Below are positions 54,319 to 63,111 of a DNA stretch of 64,000 bases, one piece after another (positions within the stretch are counted from its first letter, which is position 1; every line of letters begins with the position of its first letter). This DNA is from Luteitalea sp. (GTDB taxonomy: Bacteria; Acidobacteriota; Vicinamibacteria; Vicinamibacterales; Vicinamibacteraceae). The stretch covers positions 16,986 through 80,985 of the forward strand of contig WHTZ01000026.1 in the NCBI GenBank assembly GCA_009377495.1, read 5' to 3'. A program made the translations under genes and the position numbers. The notes under the pieces are model-generated. The model saw nothing but the letters and a program-made list of their open reading frames with translations. It ran no database searches and had not been told where the DNA came from.

Positions 54319-55172
54319 CGCGCACCCGCCCGTCCGATGGGCAGGCGGATGCGCTTGAACATCCTGATCTGATCGGAGATCGCGCGCTCGGCCGGGAGGC
54401 GCTCCACCGAGCTCGCGCCGTAGAAGCCGTCGACCCCCCGGCAGTTCGTGATGATGTACTCCGCGTCGGGCGGCTCCGAGATGGGCCCGCCATGGCAGAT
54501 GACGAGGACATCTGGGTTCACGCCCCGCGCCGCGTCCGCGATCGCCTGGATCCGCTCCACGCAGTCGTCGAGCGTCTTCGAGCTCTTCGCGCCGACCGAG
54601 CCGCCAGTGGTGACACCCATGTGGGCGACAATGAGGTCAGCGCCCGCGTCCGCCATGCGCTCCGCCTCGGAAGTATTGAAGACATATGGGGTCGTCAGCA
54701 TCTCCATCCGGCGCGCGAGCCGGATGATGTCCACCTCGAGCTGGTAGCTCATCCCGGTCTCCTCGAAGGCCAAGCGGATATCGCCGTCGAAGAGCCCGAC
54801 GGTCGGAAAGTTCTGGATGCCCGCGAAGCCCAGCGCCCGAAGCTCCTCGAGGAAAAGGTTCGGGATGATGAAGGGGTCAGTTCCGTTGACGCCCGCAAGG
54901 ACGGGTGTCGTCTTCACGACCGGCAGGACCTCGTAGGCCATCTCCTTCACGATCTGGTTGGCGTTGCCGTAGGCGAGGAGACCGGCCGAGCTCCCGCGAC
55001 CGGCCATGCGGTAGCGGCCCGAATTGTAGACGATCAGCAGGTCGATGCCGCCCCCCTCCTCGCCCTTCGCGGAGAGGCCGGTGCCGGCGCCACCGCCGAT
55101 GATCGGCTCGCCCCGCGCGATCTGCTCGCGGAACCGCTTCAAAATAGCCTGGCGGGAATTGTCCACGCTCAC
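54315..55172 (-). CDS. phosphoenolpyruvate hydrolase-like TIM-barrel protein
   Basis: 285 residues: [71 protein letters not shown], and [16 protein letters not shown]. This is the PEP_hydrolase/TIM-barrel signal-transduction family, equal to the C-terminal domain of the plant Tm-1 protein. It begins at ATG 55172, overlapping the stop of the Tm-1-like gene by four bases. The enzymatic function of the bacterial family is not settled. Confidence 0.88.
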   Translation of the reverse strand: MSVDNSRQAILKRFREQIARGEPIIGGGAGTGLSAKGEEGGGIDLLIVYNSGRYRMAGRGSSAGLLAYGNANQIVKEMAYEVLPVVKTTPVLAGVNGTDPFIIPNLFLEELRALGFAGIQNFPTVGLFDGDIRLAFEETGMSYQLEVDIIRLARRMEMLTTPYVFNTSEAERMADAGADLIVAHMGVTTGGSVGAKSSKTLDDCVERIQAIADAARGVNPDVLVICHGGPISEPPDAEYIITNCRGVDGFYGASSVERLPAERAISDQIRMFKRIRLPIGRAGAR

Positions 55173-56419
55173 ATTGCCTCCTGGTTTCCTTTTGTTATCG
55201 AAGAAGAGCTCGGTTGCATCAGCTCGAGCAGCTTGCGCGCCGCCGCGTCGGCAAAGTCGGGATCGTTGATGTGGAGATCCGCCTCGGCGACCTCCACGCC
55301 GCGCACGCCGGAGCGGATGGCATCGTGGAGCGCTCTCCGTGCGACCGGGTCATCGAACGGCTGGCCTTCCTTGTCGATCGCCGACACTCCACGCCCGGGG
55401 AGCAGGACCGAGACAGGCCCCTTGGCGCTGGAAAGCTTCCGGGCGATATCGGTGCCGATCCGAGCATTTTCCTCCGGCGTCGTCCGCATCAGCGTGACAT
55501 TCGCGTTGTGCCTGTAGAAGATCCGGTCCTTGAACTTCGCAGGCACCGACTCCGGCGCGTAGAAGTTCGCCATGTCGAGGGCGCCTGTGGAGACCACCTG
55601 TGGAATACCCGCCTTGCCCGCCGCCGTCAGGCGATCGGGTCCGGCACTGAGAAAGCCTCCGACGTGCTCATCCGCGAGCTCGGTGGTGGTGACGTCCAGC
55701 ACGCCGGCAATGACGCCCTCGCTGATGAGCGACTCCATGGCCTGGCCGCCGGTGCCTGTGGCGTGGAAGACCAGGACCTCGTAGCCCGCGCGCTCTAGGG
55801 TTTCGCGGGCGCGCTCGACGCACGGAGTCGTCACGCCGAACATCGTCGCGGCCACGAGCGGTCTGTCGTCGGGCTCGGGTGCAGGCCCGAAACGGGTCAC
55901 GAGGCCGGCCATGGCCCGCGCGGCCTGCGAGAGCACCTGCCGGCTGACGCGGTTGACCCCGGCGATGTCGACCACTGCGTTGAGCATGAAGATATCTTTA
56001 TCGCCGACGAACTGCCGGACCATCCCGGAGGCGAGCGTGCTCACCATGACCTTGGGCACGCCGAGCGGCAGCGCCTTCATCGCCGCCGTCCCGATCGTCG
56101 TTCCCGCCGATCCACCCAGACCGAGGACGCCGGCGACTTCGCCCCGCGCGTGGGCCTCGCGCGCGAGCCGCGCGGCGCCTTCCGCGGCCTTCGTCACGGC
56201 TTCGCCGCGGTCGGCATTCTTCCTCACCGCCTCGGCCGATGTCCCCGCCAGCTCGAAGATGCGCTCGCGCGGGACGTCGGCCACGACAGTAACCGCGCCG
56301 AGGGCGCCGACGTCGACGAGCGTGACGGAGACGCCCCACGACGTGAGCAGGTCGCGGACGAAGGCGGCTTCGCGGCCCTTCGTGTCGAGCGTGGCGAAGA
56401 GGAAGACGGAGGTTGTCAC
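55169..56419 (-). CDS. Tm-1-like ATP-binding protein (UPF0261)
   Basis: 416 residues: [100 protein letters not shown] and [31 protein letters not shown]. It is the UPF0261 family, whose plant homologue forms the ATP-binding N-terminal domain of the tomato virus-resistance protein Tm-1. In this window the two Tm-1 domains are separate, overlapping genes. The 21-base gap to the ThuA fusion upstream suggests one transcript. Confidence 0.9.
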   Translation of the reverse strand: MTTSVFLFATLDTKGREAAFVRDLLTSWGVSVTLVDVGALGAVTVVADVPRERIFELAGTSAEAVRKNADRGEAVTKAAEGAARLAREAHARGEVAGVLGLGGSAGTTIGTAAMKALPLGVPKVMVSTLASGMVRQFVGDKDIFMLNAVVDIAGVNRVSRQVLSQAARAMAGLVTRFGPAPEPDDRPLVAATMFGVTTPCVERARETLERAGYEVLVFHATGTGGQAMESLISEGVIAGVLDVTTTELADEHVGGFLSAGPDRLTAAGKAGIPQVVSTGALDMANFYAPESVPAKFKDRIFYRHNANVTLMRTTPEENARIGTDIARKLSSAKGPVSVLLPGRGVSAIDKEGQPFDDPVARRALHDAIRSGVRGVEVAEADLHINDPDFADAAARKLLELMQPSSSSITKGNQEAM

Positions 56420-56440
56420 GGCGTGGCTCCTGCTCGGCGA

Positions 56441-59400
56441 TCAGGGTGTCGATCGAGCCGCCCACGTCACGGCGTTTGCTAGGAGGGTCTTGAACGCCTC
56501 GTGCTCGTGCACGCGCTGATCGTGGCCGAGCGTGATGCCGACGATTCGAGCGCTGGGGTGGCTGGTGACCCACACGGCGGGATGCGGCTGCCCGAACTTC
56601 ACGCTCGGCGAGGTTTCGGCGAGCACGTCGATAGCCGCCGTGCCTGGAGGCGTCTTCTCCGGTTCCGCGTTCACGTAGTACAGCTCGTCTTCGACCTCGA
56701 ACGACGCGGCCACCCCCTTCATGATGGGATGCTCTGGCTTCACGGCATTGATCGAGAACTTGCCGATGGGGTCGTGACCGCGCGCGCCGCCGCCGACAAT
56801 GGACGCGTTCAACTCGGGCCAATCCGGAAAGCCGTACCACGTGCCGGGATGCAGCATGACGATGCCCTTACCGGCAGCGGCGAAGTCGAACAATGCCTTC
56901 CGCCAGGCGGGCGTGTCGAAGAACTGCCGGTTGACGCTGATCACGGCCACATCGGCGTTTCCGATTTCGGCTGCGGCCTGGTCGCGATCCTCGGTGTAGT
57001 GAACGCTGAATCCAGCGGCCGTGAGCGTGGCGCCGTCAGCGTCACCGAAGAACTGCGCGAACTCGTGCGCGCTGCCGCCACCGATGATCAGCACCTTCGT
57101 CTTCGCAGGCGCCCAGACGACCGGCTTGGTTGGCGGCAGCGGGGCGTCGCCGCGCCCGCCTTCCTTCGGGCCTTGCTCGCTCGAGATTGTCTTCTCTGCC
57201 GCAGGCTCGGCGCGGCCCATGAAGGCGAGGATGTCGCGCAGCGCATCCGGGCCGAGCGCCTCGAGCCCTTCGGGCATGAGCGACTGGCGCGTGTTCTCGC
57301 GCGTTGCTATCTGTTCCTTCTTCAGTGCGACGTCGCCGCTGGGCGTGCGGAGTGTGATGCCGGCGTCGTTCTCGGTCGCGATGATGCCCGCCAGCGTCTG
57401 CCCGGCTTTGGTGGTCACGTTCCACTGCCAGAAGGTGGGATCGACCTCACGGTTTGGGTCGATGATCTGGGCCAGGAGCTCGGCGCGGCCGTGTGCGCCC
57501 ATGCCGGTCAGCGGCGGGCCCACCTCGCTCTGTCCGCTGCCGCCCATCCGGTGGCAACTGCCACACGTGCCGGTGAACAGCGCCTTGCCTCTCTCGGGGT
57601 CGCCCCCTTTCTCGACCTCGGGCAGGAGCGTGGCGATGACCTCGCTCTTCTGCGGTGCCTGAGGGCTGAGCGCGTCGAGCAGCTCTGAGGCCTGTCGGGC
57701 GACCTGCCGGTTGGGGTGCGTGCGCAACCGCGCGACGTTTCCAGGTCCGAGAGCTGCTGGCGTGATTTGGCCGTCCTTCATCGCGGCAAGCAGCGCGAGC
57801 GCAGACTCCGGACGCTTCACGATCAGATCGAAAAGTGCCTCGGCGTTCGTTCGGGCGAGGGCAGTCACCATCACCGCGTCCACGTCGCTGCCGGGAGTGT
57901 CGCCCAGCGTGGCTATGAGCCGGTCCCTCAACGATTCGGAAACGTCGGGCTCGCCCAGTATCGACGCGACCGTGGAAAGCGCCTCGGAACGAAATTGCGG
58001 GAGGGCGAGCAAGCTCTCCGCGAGAATGGCGCGTCGCTCGCCGGTTGTCTCCGGCGTTCCCAGCTCGCGTAGCAGGACACGCGCGTGGCTCTCCGCGCTC
58101 GAGGCGAGCGCACCCGCTTTGTCCCACTTCGCGATGATCGGCAGCGTGGCCGCGACGGTATCGGGATCGTCGAGCAGCGTTTGCAAGGCCTCTGTCGCAG
58201 TCGCGTCGAGCGCGATCGTTCCACCTTCCATTCGCGCGACGGCGTGCACCACGGCGGGCTTGAGTGCCGCCGGCCCGCTCGGGGCGTCGGCGGCCAGAAC
58301 CAGCAGTTGGCTAGCGTGATCTGGCAAGGCCGCGGGCAGGATGGCCGCGACGAAGTCTGTCAGCGCCTCCGGCTGCCCGTCGGCCAGCGCCTCGGCCACG
58401 AAGGCCGGTGCGTCGTCGGTCGCTGCCGCGACGATGGCCGACCGTGTCCAGTCGTCCGTGGCCTGCGCGAACGTGTCGAGCAGGGCTTTGCGCTGCTGTG
58501 CCGTCCGTGCCGTGCGCGCCTGCTCGTACAGCCGAAGCGCCTTGCTGCCCATCGGCTTGTGGAGTTGCGCAAGGCGCGCGTCGGACGCGTGATTCTCCCG
58601 GGCGAGCCTCCACGCGTGCTGCTTGACGTGCGCGTTAGGGCTCGTCTCGATTGCACGAATCAGCGACGCAAGATCACTGCGGTCCAGCTCGGGCACCTCG
58701 AGTGTCTTCGCCTGCTTATGCTGCACGCGCCAGATTCGTCCGAAATAGTGGTCCCGGTCGGGGCGAACCGCGGCGTTGGCGGGCCCGTGCAGTGGGCCGC
58801 GCGTGTCGTTGTGGATGACGGCCTGGTTGTAGAAATCCACCACGTACAGTGCGCCATCCGGCCCGACGCGCGTCTCGATCGGCCGGAACCAGAGGTCGCT
58901 GCTGCGCATGAACTCTGTCTGCTCGCGTCCCTTCTCCTTCCGGGTTGTGTAGCTCACGCCGTCCGGCTCCACGAACTGATGGTGCACCATGTTCAACGTC
59001 GGCTCGCCCGTGAAGTAGCTGTAACGCCACCGCTCCGGCCATGCGCCGCCGTCATACACCGCGCAGCCTGCCGCGGCCGTGAACTGGCCCACCTGGTCGA
59101 TCTGCACGTAGGCCTGCTCCGGCCAGGTCATCAGCGGATAGGTGTTCTGGCCGCTGATCATCCCCTTGTAGGACGTCGTCTCGGCCGTCCTGCCCTTCGC
59201 GAGCACATGCTCGGGCAGCAGAGTGTGGAAGAACACGGTGCCGCTCGTGGGCTGCGTCCAGAACACTTGGCCGTCCCACGTGATGTCGAGCCCCCAGGTG
59301 TTCCCGCCGCGGCTGCTGTACTGCTCGAAGGCGCTTCCGTCTGGCCTGAAGCGCACGACACCGCTGCTGGCGCGGCCCAGCACCTTCTGGCCGTCCGGCG

Positions 59401-60808
59401 AGGTGACCGTGCCCTCGCTGTACCCGTGGGTGGCATAGATCCAGCCGTCGAGACCCCAGCGAAGGTTGTTGATGACGGCGTGCGTGTCGGACGTACCGAG
59501 ACCTGTATAGAGCTTCGTGCGTTTATCGGCGACCTCGTCTCCATCCGTGTCCGCGAGATACCAGATGTCCGGCGCGGTCGCCGCAATGACGCCGTCTTTG
59601 TAGAACACGAAACCGGTCACGAGCTCGAGCTTGTCGGCAAAGACGTGCTTTCGATCCATGACCTCGTCACCGTTCGTGTCGGAGAGAATCGAGATGCTGT
59701 CCTCCGGATCGCGCGCCTCCCGGGTGCGGTGGAGCGAGCCACTCTCTTTCCACGGATCGGTCGTCGGCATCCGGCGGCCGTTGGGATATTCGGGAGTTTC
59801 CGCGACCCAGAGCCGGCCTCGATCGTCCCAGTCGATGCTCATCGCCTTCGTGATGAGGGGCTCGGCTGCAACCAGCGTCATGTCGAATTCTGGGTGAACC
59901 TCGATCTTCGCGGCGGCCTTGGCCGGGTGGGTCGGTCCGCCTTCGACGTAACGCAGACTATCGCCGAGCTCGTCCTCCTTCAGCAGCTCATCGACGTTCT
60001 GGCGCCTGCCGGCCCACGCGATGCCCCGCAGCAGGATCGAGCGGTAGCTCGAACGGTTGAAGTTCTCGTAGAGATGCCCCGGGATCGATACGAAGGCGCG
60101 ATACGGCGTGCGCCCACCGTCAACGGTTCGCTCGTAGGTCCACATCTGCGGCTGGAAGTCGTAGATGCTCACATGCTTGCCGCCACCGGTGAGCTCATCG
60201 GCACGCTTCTGGGCGTCGACGTTGCGCGCACCCGACGGCTTCGGCGTGTAGGCCGTGGCGAGCACCCGCGCCTCGGGCAGGATATCCATGTCGTAGTAGA
60301 TCTCGTCGTCCATCGCCCAGTTCGACACGCCTGCCGTGATCGGACTGTCGCGGTTCGTGAAATAGAGATGCATCGGGCCCTCGAGCCACTTCGTCGTGCC
60401 CTCCCGCCACGAGCCTCCGACGATGCCCTTGAACCAATCCGGGTCGCCTGACACGGCGGCCGCGTGAATGACGACAACCCCGCCGCCCCGCGCGAGAAAG
60501 TCGCTCAGGTTCCGGCGGTCAGACGGGTCCGGAATGTTCCCCGCTTCCTGCGCATGGAGGATCAGCACATCGGTCTCGTCGAGCTGGGCTCTCGTGGGAA
60601 ACCCTTCCGCACCGCTCGCTCTGGCGCCGCGCTCGTTGAGCAATGGCACCCACTCGCGCAGGAAGCGCGGATGATCATGCGCACCTGGACCGTGTGACTT
60701 CGGGCCCGAACGGATGAACACGCGCAACGGATCCTGCGCGGCGGTGGTGAACGGGATCAGCGCGGAAACGGCGATCGAAGCGAGGAGTAGAAGACGTCGC
60801 ATGGACAT
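56441..60808 (-). CDS. ThuA / membrane-bound-dehydrogenase / HEAT / cytochrome c / ThuA fusion
   Basis: 1455 residues with a signal peptide (LLLLASIAVSALIPFTTAA). Domains in order: ThuA-like fold about 28-275 (VFIRSGPKSHGPGAHDHPRF, VVVIHAAAVSGDP, GRRTPYRAFVSIPGHLYENF region), PVC-type membrane-bound dehydrogenase propeller about 300-710 (DMTLVAAEPLITKAMSIDWD, LDGWIYATHGYSEG), HEAT-like helices about 715-1060, heme-binding cytochrome c with CGSCH at about 1082-1086 and the PVC heme domain to about 1200, and a second ThuA-like domain about 1235-1455 (KVLIIGGGSAHEFAQFFGDA, HPGTWYGFPDWPELNASIVG). Probably an extracytoplasmic sugar oxidation or binding protein; having ThuA at both ends is unusual. 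An alternative ATG lies two codons downstream. Confidence 0.86.
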   Translation of the reverse strand: MSMRRLLLLASIAVSALIPFTTAAQDPLRVFIRSGPKSHGPGAHDHPRFLREWVPLLNERGARASGAEGFPTRAQLDETDVLILHAQEAGNIPDPSDRRNLSDFLARGGGVVVIHAAAVSGDPDWFKGIVGGSWREGTTKWLEGPMHLYFTNRDSPITAGVSNWAMDDEIYYDMDILPEARVLATAYTPKPSGARNVDAQKRADELTGGGKHVSIYDFQPQMWTYERTVDGGRTPYRAFVSIPGHLYENFNRSSYRSILLRGIAWAGRRQNVDELLKEDELGDSLRYVEGGPTHPAKAAAKIEVHPEFDMTLVAAEPLITKAMSIDWDDRGRLWVAETPEYPNGRRMPTTDPWKESGSLHRTREARDPEDSISILSDTNGDEVMDRKHVFADKLELVTGFVFYKDGVIAATAPDIWYLADTDGDEVADKRTKLYTGLGTSDTHAVINNLRWGLDGWIYATHGYSEGTVTSPDGQKVLGRASSGVVRFRPDGSAFEQYSSRGGNTWGLDITWDGQVFWTQPTSGTVFFHTLLPEHVLAKGRTAETTSYKGMISGQNTYPLMTWPEQAYVQIDQVGQFTAAAGCAVYDGGAWPERWRYSYFTGEPTLNMVHHQFVEPDGVSYTTRKEKGREQTEFMRSSDLWFRPIETRVGPDGALYVVDFYNQAVIHNDTRGPLHGPANAAVRPDRDHYFGRIWRVQHKQAKTLEVPELDRSDLASLIRAIETSPNAHVKQHAWRLARENHASDARLAQLHKPMGSKALRLYEQARTARTAQQRKALLDTFAQATDDWTRSAIVAAATDDAPAFVAEALADGQPEALTDFVAAILPAALPDHASQLLVLAADAPSGPAALKPAVVHAVARMEGGTIALDATATEALQTLLDDPDTVAATLPIIAKWDKAGALASSAESHARVLLRELGTPETTGERRAILAESLLALPQFRSEALSTVASILGEPDVSESLRDRLIATLGDTPGSDVDAVMVTALARTNAEALFDLIVKRPESALALLAAMKDGQITPAALGPGNVARLRTHPNRQVARQASELLDALSPQAPQKSEVIATLLPEVEKGGDPERGKALFTGTCGSCHRMGGSGQSEVGPPLTGMGAHGRAELLAQIIDPNREVDPTFWQWNVTTKAGQTLAGIIATENDAGITLRTPSGDVALKKEQIATRENTRQSLMPEGLEALGPDALRDILAFMGRAEPAAEKTISSEQGPKEGGRGDAPLPPTKPVVWAPAKTKVLIIGGGSAHEFAQFFGDADGATLTAAGFSVHYTEDRDQAAAEIGNADVAVISVNRQFFDTPAWRKALFDFAAAGKGIVMLHPGTWYGFPDWPELNASIVGGGARGHDPIGKFSINAVKPEHPIMKGVAASFEVEDELYYVNAEPEKTPPGTAAIDVLAETSPSVKFGQPHPAVWVTSHPSARIVGITLGHDQRVHEHEAFKTLLANAVTWAARSTP

Positions 60809-60986
60809 TGCCGTACAGACTACATTGTCCTCGGACGAAACATGGCCACGTTGACACGTTCTGGTCTGTGTGGCAAGATGCCGTCGAAATCGTTTTCAGT
60901 CTAGCAATTTCCCTTGGTGGCCCACACTTTCGGTGGCGGCGGTCGCAGCGTCGTGTGCTCGCGAGGAATGGATAGGAGAGAGAACG

Positions 60987-62858
60987 ATGCAGGGAATGCC
61001 ACGTGCGCGGGTTCCGTATCTCATCGCAGCCATGCTGCTTGCCACTGCCCTGCCGGGGCTGCCCGGTTCGGCGTCGGCGCAGGAGGCGCGCGGCACGATC
61101 AGCGGGACCGTGCGCGATGCCACCGGCGGCGTCGTGCCTGGCGTCTCGGTCACAGTCACGAACGAGGCCATGGGCACCAGCATAGCGGCCGTCACCGACG
61201 AGCGTGGCTTCTTTCCGGCGCCGTACCTGATCCCCGGCACCTACCAGGTTGTTGCCGAGCTCTCGGGGTTCAAGCGATACGTGCGCGAGGGTATCGACGT
61301 GCGGGTCAACGAGGTGCTCGACCTTCAGATCGTTCTCGAGGCCGGTGCGCTGGAAGAGAACGTCACCGTCATTGCAAGCGCACCCCTACTCGAGACGACG
61401 AACGCGTCCCTAGGGCAAGTGGTCGACAGCCGGCGCGTTGCGGAGCTGCCACGGGCGTACGGCAATCCGTTTGCGCTCATCGGTTTGGCTGGCGGTGCCT
61501 CGTTTGTGCGGAATGCTCGATTCGAGCAACCGTTCGCGCCGACGCACATCGTCGGCTACTCGATCAACGGCACGCGCGCCAATCGCAGCGACGTCACCAT
61601 CGACGGCGTACCGAGCACGTCGACGGCGAACGCTGGCCAGGTGATCGCGTCGTACGTGCCTCCGCCGGATCTCGTACAGGAGTTCAAGGTGCAGACGGCG
61701 ACATTCGACGCGGCGTTCGGCAACACGGAGGGCGGCGTGACGAATCTCAGCCTGAAGTCGGGCACCAACGCGCTTCATGGCACGGCGTACTTCTCTACGT
61801 TGCCGGCCGATCTTTTTGCCAACGATTTCTTTGCGAACGCCAACGACATTCCGCTGCCCGATTTCACCGACCGCCGATGGGGCGGGACGGCAGGAGGCCC
61901 CGTCATGCTGCCCGGCCTGTACAACGGGCGCGGCAGAACCTTCTTCATATATGGCTACGAGGGCATCAACCAAGCGTTGCCGCGAAACAACGGCACGCCG
62001 ACCGTCCCAACCGAGAAGATGCGGAACGGCGACTTCTCAGAGCTCCTCGCGCTCGGGCCCGAGTATCAGATCTACAACCCGTTCACGCGGCGAGCCGTTG
62101 AGGGCGGCCGCTTCGAGCAGGATCCGTTCCCGGATAACATCATCCCGCCTGCGCTCATCGATCCGGTGGCCAAGGAGATTCTCGAATTCTTCCCGCTGCC
62201 CAAGACGGCCGGTAATCCGGACGGGACGGGCAACTTCCAGCAGCCGGAGCTCAAGGAGCCAGTGGACTACGCCTCGCACACGGTGCGTATCGATCACGTC
62301 ATGAGCGACAAACAACGCGTGTACGGCCGGGTCAGCTGGTACGATCGCAACAGTAACTACAACAACTACTTTGGCAACCTCGCCACGGGCCAGGAGTTTG
62401 GATTCTTCTCTCGGCAGGTGGCGCTCGACCATGTCTACGCGCTCAACGGGACGACGGTCCTGAACGTGAGGTATGGTTACGACCGGTTCATCCGTCTCAC
62501 GGACTCCGACTCTGCCAGCCACGGATTCGACCTGACGACGCTGGGCTTCCCTGCCTCCTACAACAGCACGATCCCTGAGGACATCCGGCGCTTCCCGAGG
62601 ATCAACATCACCGGCTATCAGGGCACCAACGTCCCGGGCTTTCGACGGCCAACCGAAACCCAGTCGTTCCTTGCCACCCTGAACAAGAGCGCCGGCGCTC
62701 ACTCCCTCAGGACCGGCATGGAGTTTCGCCAGTACCGGGAGACCAATAGATTCTTCGCCAACGATCAGACCGGGCAGTTCGATTTTGCCGCCGCCTGGAG
62801 ACCGCTCGGCTGTCCGTCGACGCCCGGGAACGTCAGCCCGCCTCTGACCATGAACTGA
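60987..62858 (+). CDS. TonB-dependent receptor, N-terminal two thirds, C-terminus replaced
   Basis: ATG 60987 with GGAG about eight bases upstream; signal peptide ([20 protein letters not shown]). Carboxypeptidase-regulatory domain ([20 protein letters not shown]), plug ([40 protein letters not shown]) and barrel strands up to [13 protein letters not shown] near 62792. After that the frame encodes [20 protein letters not shown], which is the antisense of another receptor fragment, then stops. The last third of the barrel and the terminal Phe are missing. It diverges from the ThuA fusion, 178 bases away. Confidence 0.85.
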   Translation: MQGMPRARVPYLIAAMLLATALPGLPGSASAQEARGTISGTVRDATGGVVPGVSVTVTNEAMGTSIAAVTDERGFFPAPYLIPGTYQVVAELSGFKRYVREGIDVRVNEVLDLQIVLEAGALEENVTVIASAPLLETTNASLGQVVDSRRVAELPRAYGNPFALIGLAGGASFVRNARFEQPFAPTHIVGYSINGTRANRSDVTIDGVPSTSTANAGQVIASYVPPPDLVQEFKVQTATFDAAFGNTEGGVTNLSLKSGTNALHGTAYFSTLPADLFANDFFANANDIPLPDFTDRRWGGTAGGPVMLPGLYNGRGRTFFIYGYEGINQALPRNNGTPTVPTEKMRNGDFSELLALGPEYQIYNPFTRRAVEGGRFEQDPFPDNIIPPALIDPVAKEILEFFPLPKTAGNPDGTGNFQQPELKEPVDYASHTVRIDHVMSDKQRVYGRVSWYDRNSNYNNYFGNLATGQEFGFFSRQVALDHVYALNGTTVLNVRYGYDRFIRLTDSDSASHGFDLTTLGFPASYNSTIPEDIRRFPRINITGYQGTNVPGFRRPTETQSFLATLNKSAGAHSLRTGMEFRQYRETNRFFANDQTGQFDFAAAWRPLGCPSTPGNVSPPLTMN

Positions 62859-63053
62859 TCCGGCGGGACGTCCGCTGTCGGGTTGCGGGCGTAGGCGGCT
62901 CTCGCCGCAGCTTCGATGGGCAGGCGTGAGCCGATTCTCCAGTCATCCTGCACATAGAGGCCCCACGTCGTGGACCGCTCGTCGTATTGCGCTGGGACGC
63001 TGATGGTGCCCCCGCTCGGCAGGCCGAGCAAGAACGACGCAAACGACTGACCG
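62795..63053 (-). pseudogene. inverted TonB-receptor barrel fragment
   Basis: On the minus strand: [78 protein letters not shown]. These are mid- to late-barrel segments of Acidobacteriota TonB receptors, orientated opposite to both flanking pieces. RIGSRL joins PIEAAARAAYARNP, which in relatives are usually some 30-40 residues apart, so an internal deletion is also present. Confidence 0.7.
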
Positions 63054-63110
63054 TTGCGTCCCTTTCCGCAGTTCAACGAGGTGAATACGACCACGAACGA
63101 CGGTTCATCC
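63051..63110 (+). pseudogene. very short TonB-receptor fragment
   Basis: Plus strand PLRPFPQFNEVNTTTNDGSS WY, a characteristic strand-turn of the last third of carboxypeptidase-regulatory TonB receptors (RP.PQF..V.T.TNDG.SWY). It is wedged between the inverted fragment and the plug-region fragment. Confidence 0.5.
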
Positions 63111-63111
63111 T

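Noticed and set aside
58085..60451. long open frame (788 codons) antisense to the ThuA fusion
   Set aside because: Its translation is Arg/Gly/Val-rich with no domain, as expected for the mirror frame of a high-GC gene; the minus-strand protein has clear domains.
60853..60890. TTGACA upstream of the TonB receptor as a promoter
   Set aside because: At 17-18 bases spacing the -10 would be AAGATG-like, matching too poorly to call.
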